From: Paenibacillus urinalis
GTDB lineage: Bacteria; Bacillota; Bacilli; Paenibacillales; Paenibacillaceae
NCBI RefSeq assembly: GCF_028747985.1
Contig: NZ_CP118108.1
Coordinates: forward strand, 3,849,501 to 3,913,500
Reading direction: 5' to 3'
DNA: 64,000 nucleotides
Positions 16,389 through 23,949 of this stretch are shown in pieces; position 1 is the first letter of the stretch; the number at the start of each line of letters is the position of its first letter. The translations under genes were made by a program, and so were the position numbers. Below the pieces are notes generated by a model that was given only the letters and a program-made list of their open reading frames with translations, was not told the origin of the DNA and made no database searches.

Positions 16389-18434
16389 CTAATCCATTAC
16401 TTCGCCCTGGAAGATCTGCTCCCGCTGTAAATAATCGCGCAGCGGTGCATAGGCTGGCGAAGTCCAGAACGCCTCATTACCAACAAGCGAGGTTGCATCA
16501 TCTCTGGCCATTTCAAGCACTTCAAAATCACTGACCATATCTGCCAGCTTGAAATCGGGCAGCCCGCTTTGCTTCGTACCGAAAAAGTCACCCGGACCAC
16601 GAAGATCCAGGTCACGTCTGGACACTTCAAAACCGTCCTCCGTCTCGGTCATGACCTTCATTCGTTCTTGGCCTACCTCCGATTTCGGATCGGCAATCAG
16701 AATACAATAGGAGGCATGGGCGCCCCGACCGACCCGCCCACGAAGCTGGTGCAGCTGGGATAAGCCGAAGCGCTCTGCATCCATAATGATCATCAATGTG
16801 GCATTCGGAACATCGACGCCAACTTCCACAACCGTCGTGGATACCAGCAGCTGTGTTTCATTTTCATAAAACAGCTTCATCGCTTCGTCTTTCTCGGATG
16901 GAGTCATCCGGCCGTGCAGAAGACCCACCCTGTATTGGGGAAGCGCCTGCTGCATAGCCACATGCAAATCTATGGCATTCTGAACATCCAGCTTGTCCGA
17001 TTCCTCAATAAGCGGGCAGATCAGATATGCCTGGCGTCCCAGATCCAGCTCCCGGGTAATAAAGCCGATGACCCGATCCATCATGTCATGCTTGACCCAA
17101 TACGTCGAGATCGGAATCCGGCCCTTCGGCCGCTCGGAAATGGTAGAGACATCAATATCCCCAAACGCCGTAATAGCCAGCGTTCGCGGAATCGGGGTTG
17201 CCGTCATGGTCAGCACATCCGGGTTATAGCCTTTACGTCTGAGAACACTTCGCTGATTGACACCAAACCGGTGCTGCTCATCTGTAACGACAAGTCCGAT
17301 ATTTCTGAAGTACACATCCTCCTGAATCAAGGCATGGGTGCCAACGACAACATCAATCATTCCCATTTGCAGTCCAGACAGAATTTCTTTTCGCTTCTTC
17401 CCTGGTGTACTACCTGTCAGCAGAGCAACCTCGATCCCAAATGGAGTGAACAGCTTCTCCAGGGAGCGCATATGCTGCTCTGCCAAAATTTCGGTCGGCA
17501 CCATCAAGGCACCCTGGAATCCGGAACGAACAGCCGCATACAGTGCAATAGCAGCAATGACAGTTTTGCCTGAGCCCACATCCCCTTGAAGCAGCCGGTT
17601 CATACAGTGAGGGGAGCGCATGTCCTGCAAAATTTCAAGCTCTACCCTCTTCTGGGCATCTGTCAGCTCAAAAGGCAGGCTGCGCACAAACTCGCGGATC
17701 GTTGCATTGGAAGCGGTATGTACGACTCCGTCCGTTTTCCCACGATTGATGGCCCGAAAAGCCTGCATCTTTAACTGAAACAAAAAAAGCTCCTCAAACA
17801 CCATGCGACGACGAGCTTCTTGTCCCAGCTGAGGATCACCTGGCTGATGAATCAGGGCAATCGCCTTTTTCCGGGGCATCAGCTTGTACTTCCTCAGCAG
17901 CTCCTCCGGAAGCAGTTCAGGCACGATCTCTCCATACTGAAGCAGCGCCTGGTTAATCGTCTTGCGCATCCAGTTCTGCGTAATCTTCCCCCCCACAGAA
18001 TAGACAGGCTGAACGGAGCCCGAGCGCACGGCCCCCTTATCAGGGAATTCTGACTCCGATACCGTCATTTGCATCCGCTTTTGATCCCATTTGCCGGTAA
18101 GCGTAATCTCCCGGTTCGGCGTCAGCTGGTCCTTCAAGAAATGCCGGTTAAACCAAGTCGCCGTAAACATAAAATCCTCTGCCATCATTCTGCAGGTCAA
18201 TCTTGATTTCTTACCATATCGTTGAAGTACAGGCACACCCATAATTTTGGCTTGAACCGTCACCCGGTCCCCGTCCTTCACCTCAGTCAGTGATTTGAGA
18301 CGGTAATCCTCATAACGAAAAGGAAAATATTCAAGCAAATCCTTGATCGTATAAATGCCAAAGGCGTGAAGCTCTCCTTCCTTAAGAGCACTCACGCCGC
18401 TGACCTGCTTCACCGATGTTTCTTCTAACAACAT
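16389..18434 (-). CDS. recG: ATP-dependent DNA helicase RecG
   Basis: A 681-aa helicase that reverses stalled forks and migrates branched DNA. Order: wedge/OB domain (about 1-250, FPFRYEDYR, VTVQAKIMGVPV), Walker A GDVGSGKTVIA, DEQHRFG (motif II), TMTATPIPRTLAI, QAYLICPLIEESDK and QLHQLRGRVGRG (motif VI). Length is normal. ATG 18434 is preceded by GAGGG 7 nt away, which removes a 10-residue extension overlapping the degV stop. It is downstream of degV, as in many Firmicutes. Confidence 0.97.
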   Translation of the reverse strand: MLLEETSVKQVSGVSALKEGELHAFGIYTIKDLLEYFPFRYEDYRLKSLTEVKDGDRVTVQAKIMGVPVLQRYGKKSRLTCRMMAEDFMFTATWFNRHFLKDQLTPNREITLTGKWDQKRMQMTVSESEFPDKGAVRSGSVQPVYSVGGKITQNWMRKTINQALLQYGEIVPELLPEELLRKYKLMPRKKAIALIHQPGDPQLGQEARRRMVFEELFLFQLKMQAFRAINRGKTDGVVHTASNATIREFVRSLPFELTDAQKRVELEILQDMRSPHCMNRLLQGDVGSGKTVIAAIALYAAVRSGFQGALMVPTEILAEQHMRSLEKLFTPFGIEVALLTGSTPGKKRKEILSGLQMGMIDVVVGTHALIQEDVYFRNIGLVVTDEQHRFGVNQRSVLRRKGYNPDVLTMTATPIPRTLAITAFGDIDVSTISERPKGRIPISTYWVKHDMMDRVIGFITRELDLGRQAYLICPLIEESDKLDVQNAIDLHVAMQQALPQYRVGLLHGRMTPSEKDEAMKLFYENETQLLVSTTVVEVGVDVPNATLMIIMDAERFGLSQLHQLRGRVGRGAHASYCILIADPKSEVGQERMKVMTETEDGFEVSRRDLDLRGPGDFFGTKQSGLPDFKLADMVSDFEVLEMARDDATSLVGNEAFWTSPAYAPLRDYLQREQIFQGEVMD

Positions 18435-18451
18435 AAAGCATCCCTCATATC

Positions 18452-19315
18452 TTAAGCCGGCCACACAAAGATCGCGATAGTCCCGAAACCGACATGACTT
18501 CCAATGACCGCGCCGATGTTCGGATACACCACCTCGTTCAGCTCAAACCGTGTCTTCATCAGCTCCACGAAGGTTTCTGCCGATGACGGATTGCCGGTAT
18601 GACCGACAGCTATATTGATTCGTTTCCCGGCAAAATCACTCTCGAACATTTGGACGATGCGTTCCATTGCCTTCTTCTGCCCTCTTACCTTCTCAACGGC
18701 ATAAATCACGCCTTCTTCATCAATAGAGAGGACTGGCTTAATGTTCAGCAGTGTACCAAGAATCGCAGAGGCTTTGCCAATACGTCCGCCTTTTTGCAAA
18801 TATTCCAGTGTATCAACTAGAAAATAGAGCTTGCGTTCCTTATGAAGCGTAAGGACCGCTTCAGTTATCTCCGCCGCGTTCTTCCCTTCAGAGGCAAGCC
18901 GGGCAGCATGCACCACAAGCAGCCCGTATCCATAGCTGGCCGACTTCGAGTCAATGACGGTAATATCCGCGTCACTCTCGTCTTCAAGCATGGATTTGCC
19001 AAGCACAGCGGACTGGTACGTACCGCTCATTCCTGAAGATAAATGTATAGAAACGATCTGACAGCCCGGATGGGCCTCATTCAGTTCCTTGTATACATTC
19101 ATAAATTCAATCGGAGATGGCTGGGAAGTCGTTGGCAGAGCCTTAACTTCCCCAAGCTTCTCATAGAACTTGGATGCACTCAGTTCAATTCCGTCGAGAT
19201 AGGACTCCTGTTCACTAAACACGACACGCAGGGGTACGATCTTAATTCCGTACTGATCCACCACCTGATCTGGAATATCAGCAGTACTATCCGTCACAAT
19301 AAATACTTTGCTCAT
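18452..19315 (-). CDS. DegV family fatty-acid-binding protein (FakB type)
   Basis: A 287-aa protein. DegV/FakB proteins hold a fatty acid and present it to the kinase FakA for phosphorylation into acyl-phosphate. Signatures: IVTDSTADIP near the N-terminus, PTTSQPSP, SIHLSSGMSGTYQSA (fatty-acid head-group pocket), DTLEYLQKGGRIGK and the C-terminal IGSHVGFGTIAI. ATG 19315 has AAGGAGG 10 nt upstream. It directly follows the FakA-like gene, making this a complete FakAB pair upstream of recG. Confidence 0.93.
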   Translation of the reverse strand: MSKVFIVTDSTADIPDQVVDQYGIKIVPLRVVFSEQESYLDGIELSASKFYEKLGEVKALPTTSQPSPIEFMNVYKELNEAHPGCQIVSIHLSSGMSGTYQSAVLGKSMLEDESDADITVIDSKSASYGYGLLVVHAARLASEGKNAAEITEAVLTLHKERKLYFLVDTLEYLQKGGRIGKASAILGTLLNIKPVLSIDEEGVIYAVEKVRGQKKAMERIVQMFESDFAGKRINIAVGHTGNPSSAETFVELMKTRFELNEVVYPNIGAVIGSHVGFGTIAIFVWPA

Positions 19316-19340
19316 GAAGCGCTGGCCTCCTTATCTAATT

Positions 19341-21113
19341 TCAGGCTTCTACAGCGAACAGATAAGAGTAGACAGGCTGTCCTCCCTGATGCACTTCCAC
19401 TTCCGCATTAGGATATTCAGCAGCAAGCCATGACGCGAGGCGGTCCGTTTCCGTCTCTTTCGCTTCTTCACCTGCAAGGATTGTGATAACTTCATCACCG
19501 CTTACAATCATCTTACGAAGCAGTTGCTCGCATGTATCCAGAAGTCCTTCTTCGGTAGCCACAATCTTGGAGTCATGAATCCCGATGAAATGGCCAGCTG
19601 TAATCTCAAGATCATCAAATGTAGTATCTCTCACTGCATAAGTCACTTGTCCCGAACGGACATGGGCAATGGCTTCAAGCATATTCGACTCGTTTACTTC
19701 TGCACTTTCATCCTCCTGGAACGCGAATGCAGCTGAAATCCCTTGCGGAATTGTCTTGCTCGGAACAACAGTTACCTCACGCTCGCCTTCCAGCAGATCT
19801 CGGGCCTGCTTGGCCGCCAGCACAATGTTCGAGTTGTTTGGAAGGATAAAGACGTGCTTCGCATCAATGGAATGAATCGCCTTTACAAAATCCTCTGTAC
19901 TCGGATTCATCGTTTGTCCACCGGACAATACAATATCTATCCCGAGACTCTTGAACACTTCAGATATTCCCTCACCGGATGCAACCGAGATAAAACCAAA
20001 TGGGGCAAGCTCATCCGCTGGAGGAATCGACGGCTCAGGTGCTGCCTCTTGTTCAGGCGGAATATCTGCAAACAATTCAGGTGCTGGCGCGATATCCATT
20101 CCGGCAGTCAGCAGATCACGATGCTGCTCACGCATGTTCAGAATATGGATCTGGGTAATTTCGCCATAGCGAAGTGCCAGATTCAGCACGTCTCCAGGCT
20201 GCTTCGAATGGACATGAACCTTGATGACTTCATCATCAGAAATGATAATAATCGAATCTCCATTTACTGACAGCGCTTTCCTGAAATCTTCCTCATCAAA
20301 ATTTGTTCCGCCTGCATCTCCGAGCTGCCGATTGATAAAAAATTCCATATCATACAAGAATTCAATATCCTCTGTCTCAAGTCTTGCTTGTGCCGAAATC
20401 GGCATTTCAGGAGAAATCGGAGTCTTCGGTGCAGCAGGCGGCATTACAGGCGCTGGAGTCGCTTCCTTCACTGGTGTAGAAACGGTTTTCCCCTCTGTGT
20501 TCAGCAGGTACTCCATAAAGCCTTCATAAATATATACAAGACCTTTACCACCTGAATCTACAACACCAACCTGCTTAAGTACAGGCAGCATCTCAGGGGT
20601 CAAGGCAAGAGTTTCGTTTGCTTTTTTAAGCACTTCGCTCATGAGTTCCGTAATGTCATTGGTCCGTCTCGCATAATAACCGGCATGCTTCGCAGCTTCC
20701 TTTGCGACAGTAAGAATCGTACCTTCTACGGGTTTAACTACTGCCTTGTAAGCTGTATCCACACCGCTTTGCAGAGCAGCAGCAAACTGAAGAGTATTCA
20801 GCTCCTCATATGGGGCAGCGTAACGGCTAAAGCCCCGGAACAACTGCGATAGAATAACGCCGGAGTTTCCGCGTGCGCCCATAAGCAGGCCTTTCGATAA
20901 AATACCTGCACAGCTGCCAATGGAGCTTGCACTGTTTCTTTTTAATTCGGCCACACCGGCACTCATCGTCAAATTCATATTCGTTCCTGTATCACCGTCT
21001 GGGACAGGAAATACATTAAGGGAATTGACGTGTTCAGCATGCTTCTGCAATTGATCCGCACCGGCCAACACCATTGCGTTAAAATCTGTTCCATTTAAAG
21101 AACGTTTACTCAA
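19341..21113 (-). CDS. fakA: fatty-acid kinase FakA / YloV (DAK2 domain protein)
   Basis: A 590-aa protein with an N-terminal DhaL/DAK2 kinase domain (VFPVPDGDTGTNM with Asp ligands for Mg-ATP, and GARGNSGVILSQLFRG), a middle domain and a C-terminal DegV-binding-like domain (GFISVASGEGISEVFKSLG, FILPNNSNIVLAA). A Pro/Ala-rich linker of about 40 residues lies near 225-265. It phosphorylates fatty acids held by the FakB/DegV partner encoded next. The start is assigned to TTG 21113, with AGGAAGGGG 9 nt upstream. The resulting N-terminus LSKRSLNG aligns with the B. subtilis YloV start; upstream in-frame ATGs lack binding sites. Confidence 0.93.
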   Translation of the reverse strand: MSKRSLNGTDFNAMVLAGADQLQKHAEHVNSLNVFPVPDGDTGTNMNLTMSAGVAELKRNSASSIGSCAGILSKGLLMGARGNSGVILSQLFRGFSRYAAPYEELNTLQFAAALQSGVDTAYKAVVKPVEGTILTVAKEAAKHAGYYARRTNDITELMSEVLKKANETLALTPEMLPVLKQVGVVDSGGKGLVYIYEGFMEYLLNTEGKTVSTPVKEATPAPVMPPAAPKTPISPEMPISAQARLETEDIEFLYDMEFFINRQLGDAGGTNFDEEDFRKALSVNGDSIIIISDDEVIKVHVHSKQPGDVLNLALRYGEITQIHILNMREQHRDLLTAGMDIAPAPELFADIPPEQEAAPEPSIPPADELAPFGFISVASGEGISEVFKSLGIDIVLSGGQTMNPSTEDFVKAIHSIDAKHVFILPNNSNIVLAAKQARDLLEGEREVTVVPSKTIPQGISAAFAFQEDESAEVNESNMLEAIAHVRSGQVTYAVRDTTFDDLEITAGHFIGIHDSKIVATEEGLLDTCEQLLRKMIVSGDEVITILAGEEAKETETDRLASWLAAEYPNAEVEVHQGGQPVYSYLFAVEA

Positions 21114-21292
21114 GTGAGAATTCCCCTTCCTAGCATGATGCATAAGTACACTACCAGTACTAAAGACTAAGCATGCACTTAACATCCGTTGTTCCCGTCA
21201 TCAGACGGGCAGCGGCTTTCTTCCGCAGTATTATGGACTATACATCATTGTACTATAATCAAGTATAGAAATAAATAAAGTTTTTGTTTTTA

Positions 21293-21322
21293 TTGACTAA
21301 GCTTTTTCCTATATGATATTAT
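21293..21322 (+). promoter_or_regulatory. putative sigma-A promoter of rpmB
   Basis: TTGACT (21293-21298) and TATTAT (21317-21322) with an 18-bp spacer, about 90 nt before the rpmB start. The opposite strand of the 21114-21290 interval must carry the fakA promoter, which I could not fix. Confidence 0.55.
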
Positions 21323-21413
21323 ATTTGAGTATTGTTTTATGCAGGTATATTGGATTGATTACAACCATTGACCTTGCGGATAACGGTTACTTTCAGAATA
21401 GGAGGTGTAATCT

Positions 21414-21602
21414 ATGTCTCGCAAATGTTATGTGACAGGTAAGAAACCTGGTAGCGGTAACCACGTGTCTCACGCTAACAACCGTAACCGCCGTTCCTGG
21501 GGCGTAAACGTTCAAAAAGTCCGCATTCTGGTGGACGGTAAACCAAAACGCGTTTATGTTAGCACTCGTGCTCTGAAAGCCGGTAAAGTTACTCGCGTAT
21601 AG
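21414..21602 (+). CDS. rpmB: 50S ribosomal protein L28
   Basis: A 62-aa basic ribosomal protein, full length. It matches the B. subtilis form in pattern: [16 protein letters not shown], then [21 protein letters not shown] and a C-terminal [10 protein letters not shown]. Only one Cys is present in the N-terminal segment, so this is the zinc-free (C-) type. ATG 21414 has AGGAGGTG 8 nt upstream. It is divergent from fakA, as in B. subtilis. Confidence 0.97.
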   Translation: MSRKCYVTGKKPGSGNHVSHANNRNRRSWGVNVQKVRILVDGKPKRVYVSTRALKAGKVTRV

Positions 21603-21621
21603 TTGATTTTGAATACAAAGC

Positions 21622-21660
21622 AAAAAGCACCTTGCCATTATATGACATAGGTGCTTTTTT
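21622..21660. terminator. bidirectional terminator, rpmB / spoVM
   Basis: AAAAAGCACCT (21622-21632) pairs with AGGTGCTTTTT (21649-21659) and is followed by T. The complement gives an equally good U-tract for the convergent spoVM transcript. Confidence 0.85.
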
Positions 21661-21743
21661 CATACCCGTATGTTCGCCTGCGATCCTTCAACTGCAGCCT
21701 TTTTTACGTTACTAGACGCTATGGAAACCCCTTTTTGAACCTG

Positions 21744-21824
21744 TTAGCTTTTCTGGAACGTGTTAAGGATCGCTTTTACAAAACCCCCCAAAAACTTTGG
21801 AAGCTTAAATGTGTAAAATTTCAT
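21744..21824 (-). CDS. spoVM: stage V sporulation protein M (26 aa)
   Basis: A 26-residue micro-ORF, read on the - strand, beginning MKFYTFKLPKFLGGF and ending NTFQKS. It has the length and amphipathic-helix pattern of SpoVM, the peptide that recognises the convex forespore membrane and anchors SpoIVA and the spore coat; Pro9, needed for membrane-curvature sensing in B. subtilis, is kept. GGGAGGGTG lies 4-5 nt before ATG 21824. Position fits too: in B. subtilis spoVM lies between the rpe region and rpmB, in the same orientation. It is too short for usual gene finders. Confidence 0.95.
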   Translation of the reverse strand: MKFYTFKLPKFLGGFVKAILNTFQKS

Positions 21825-21920
21825 AGTTCACCCTCCCATCATCCTCATGCGCTCCACCTTTTATCGTGCCAGAAGCCTTTCCTTCTACTCCGCTTATCCC
21901 TAACTGCAACGATGCAAACG

Positions 21921-21955
21921 AAAAAAAGGCTACATGAGAATCGCGCTCATGTAAC
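21921..21955 (-). terminator. terminator after the small membrane protein gene
   Basis: Read on the - strand, GGTTACATGAG and CTCATGTAGCC form an 11-bp stem with one mismatch around CGCGATT, followed by seven Ts. It ends the prpC-to-rpe transcript before spoVM, implying a separate spoVM promoter. Confidence 0.8.
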
Positions 21956-21994
21956 CATGTTTATGCAGCATGTGTTCAGCCTATACCACTAAGA

Positions 21995-22258
21995 CTAACT
22001 TAATCCTTCTGGAGGATTGGTCATAAAAATATAAGCAGATAAAATGAAGATAAAAAGGATGAAATAAAGCACAGTGAATATGATAAATGATATTCTCACT
22101 GACTTTTTATCAAACTTTTTAAAGAACCATATAACAAGGATAATACCGAGTAAGGATACCACTGCATTAATTGGAGAGGGCAGCAGTGTGAATGAGCCCA
22201 GCAGTATTCCTGTAACCATACTGGCAAGCGAAGTCCATAGCGCTTCTTTAAGTGTCAT
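21995..22258 (-). CDS. small membrane protein, unknown
   Basis: An 87-aa hydrophobic protein with about three membrane segments (ASMVTGILLGSFTLL, INAVVSLLGIILVIWFF, ISFIIFTVLYFILFIFILSAYIF) and a KKFDKKS cytosolic loop. I do not recognise a family. ATG 22258 lies inside the end of rpe (9-bp overlap) with GGGGGA about 11 nt upstream, so it is translated with rpe. It occupies the position held by thiN in B. subtilis but is unrelated to thiamine pyrophosphokinase. Confidence 0.7.
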   Translation of the reverse strand: MTLKEALWTSLASMVTGILLGSFTLLPSPINAVVSLLGIILVIWFFKKFDKKSVRISFIIFTVLYFILFIFILSAYIFMTNPPEGLS

Positions 22259-22265
22259 TGGTTCG

Positions 22266-22928
22266 TTATCCCCCAATACTATGCCGGATTTCTCTAATGG
22301 CCTCTGCACGGTCTGTACGGCCAAACACCGCGCTGCCTGCAACGAGGACGTCAGCACCTGCATCCACGACTAAAGGCGCTGTCTCCTTCGTAATGCCTCC
22401 ATCTACTTCAATATGAACGTTTGAACGGCCCAATTCGTTAAGCTCATTCCGGATTTGTCTGATCTTCTGGATCGTTCTCGGAATGAAGGCTTGTCCCCCA
22501 AAGCCAGGATTGACTGTCATCACAAGCACCATATCAACATCTCCGAGCACTTCGCTGATCGCGCTGGCAGGTGTTCCTGGATTAATAGCTACCCCAGCCA
22601 GGATGCCGTGCTCTTTGATCAAATGAATGACTCTGTGCAGATGGACACAAGCCTCGGCATGAACTGTAATCATTCCTGCGCCTGCCTTAACGAAGTCGGC
22701 TATGTAGTTCTCAGGATTCTCAATCATCAAGTGGACATCCAGCAGCAAGCTGGTATGCGGCTTGAGGGACTGTACGATGGGTGCTCCCAGCGTAATGTTC
22801 GGAACGAAATGCCCATCCATGACATCAACATGGATCCAATCTGCGCCGGAAGCCTCTGCTTCGGCTACTTCTGCGCCCAGACGGGCGAAATCTGAGGACA
22901 GGATAGATGGTGCGATTAATACTGACAT
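22266..22928 (-). CDS. rpe: ribulose-phosphate 3-epimerase
   Basis: A 220-aa TIM-barrel enzyme of the pentose phosphate pathway interconverting ribulose-5-phosphate and xylulose-5-phosphate. Motifs: IAPSILSSDF, WIHVDVMDGHFVPNIT (metal-binding His and Asp), DVHLMIENP (His), MVLVMTVNPGFGGQ and HIEVDGGI (catalytic Asp). It starts 2 nt after the rsgA stop, so it is in the same transcript. Confidence 0.96.
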   Translation of the reverse strand: MSVLIAPSILSSDFARLGAEVAEAEASGADWIHVDVMDGHFVPNITLGAPIVQSLKPHTSLLLDVHLMIENPENYIADFVKAGAGMITVHAEACVHLHRVIHLIKEHGILAGVAINPGTPASAISEVLGDVDMVLVMTVNPGFGGQAFIPRTIQKIRQIRNELNELGRSNVHIEVDGGITKETAPLVVDAGADVLVAGSAVFGRTDRAEAIREIRHSIGG

Positions 22929-22930
22929 GT

Positions 22931-23839
22931 TTAGTACCTCCGTTTCTTATCTTTCATTTCCTCCAAGAACTGCACATAGTGTGTGTATCTGCTCTCGGCA
23001 ATGTCGCCTTCTTCCTTGGCTCTGATCACTTGACAGCCTGGCTCATGCGTATGGGTACAGCCGCGAAATTTGCAGCCGCCGGCATATTCACGGAATTCTC
23101 TGAAGCAATCGCTCAGCTCCTCTACGCCAATCTCCAGAAAATCCAGTTGACTGAAGCCTGGTGTATCTGAAACAAACCCGCCATTATCCAGTGGAATGAG
23201 CTCTACGTGCCGGGTTGTATGCTTACCTCTGCCCAGCTTCATGCTTATAATACCTGTTTCAAGCTCCAGCCCTGGAAGCAGTGCATTCAGAAGCGAGGAC
23301 TTGCCCACACCTGATTGACCTGAGAAGACGCTGATCTCTCCAGCCAGCCGCTGCTTCAAGCGATCCATTCCTGTGCCTTGACGAGAGCTGGTAATGATGA
23401 CTTCATACCCTATAGACTCGTACAGACGGACAAGCTGCGCATAACGATCATCAGATTCGTCAGCAAGGTCCATTTTTGTAAGGCAGATCACTGCTTGAAG
23501 ACCCGCCTGTTCAATATGAACCAGGAACTTGTCCAGCAGCTGAACATTCATATCCGGTTCCTTGAGCGAGAATACCAATACGGCGAGATGCGCATTGGCC
23601 ACAGGAGGGCGGATCAGCTCGGTATCTCTCGGCAGAATTTCTTCAACCGTTCCTTCCCCGTTTTCGGTAAGCGTATATTTTACATAGTCACCTACAAGAG
23701 GAGTAATCCCTCTTTTCTTAAAAACGCCTCTAGCTCTGCATTGAACAGCAGATACATTCGTATCCGGTGTTCCGCGACCTGGAGCAGGTTTAACGTAATA
23801 ATATCCGCTTAACGCTTTGATAATAACTCCCTCCAGCAT
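22931..23839 (-). CDS. rsgA: ribosome small-subunit-dependent GTPase RsgA (CpgA/YloQ)
   Basis: A 302-aa circularly permuted GTPase assisting late 30S assembly. N-terminal OB fold, then permuted G motifs: TKMDLAD (G4), GQSGVGKSSLLNALL (G1), GKHTTRHVELI (G2) and DTPGFSQL (G3). The C-terminal zinc-binding element is GCKFRGCTHTHEPGC. It follows prkC after about 110 nt. In B. subtilis CpgA is a PrkC substrate, which agrees with the shared operon. Confidence 0.95.
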   Translation of the reverse strand: MLEGVIIKALSGYYYVKPAPGRGTPDTNVSAVQCRARGVFKKRGITPLVGDYVKYTLTENGEGTVEEILPRDTELIRPPVANAHLAVLVFSLKEPDMNVQLLDKFLVHIEQAGLQAVICLTKMDLADESDDRYAQLVRLYESIGYEVIITSSRQGTGMDRLKQRLAGEISVFSGQSGVGKSSLLNALLPGLELETGIISMKLGRGKHTTRHVELIPLDNGGFVSDTPGFSQLDFLEIGVEELSDCFREFREYAGGCKFRGCTHTHEPGCQVIRAKEEGDIAESRYTHYVQFLEEMKDKKRRY

Positions 23840-23894
23840 AATTCACCGCCCTTTTAGGTTTGAAAAAAATTGAATTCTGATTCTTAATGAAGAA

Positions 23895-23913
23895 CAGGCG
23901 CCCCTAAGGCGCC
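23895..23913. repeat. short GC-rich inverted repeat between prkC and rsgA
   Basis: AGGCGCC and GGCGCCT flank a short loop in the gap between prkC and rsgA. No U-tract follows on either strand, so terminator function is doubtful. Confidence 0.35.
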
Positions 23914-23949
23914 TAGAATGAGGAATGCAGCTGAATTTCAGTAGCCAGG

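Noticed and set aside
21651..21992. 113-aa + strand ORF downstream of rpmB
   Set aside because: It lies beyond the rpmB terminator and opposite spoVM and its terminator; the composition is that of an antisense shadow.
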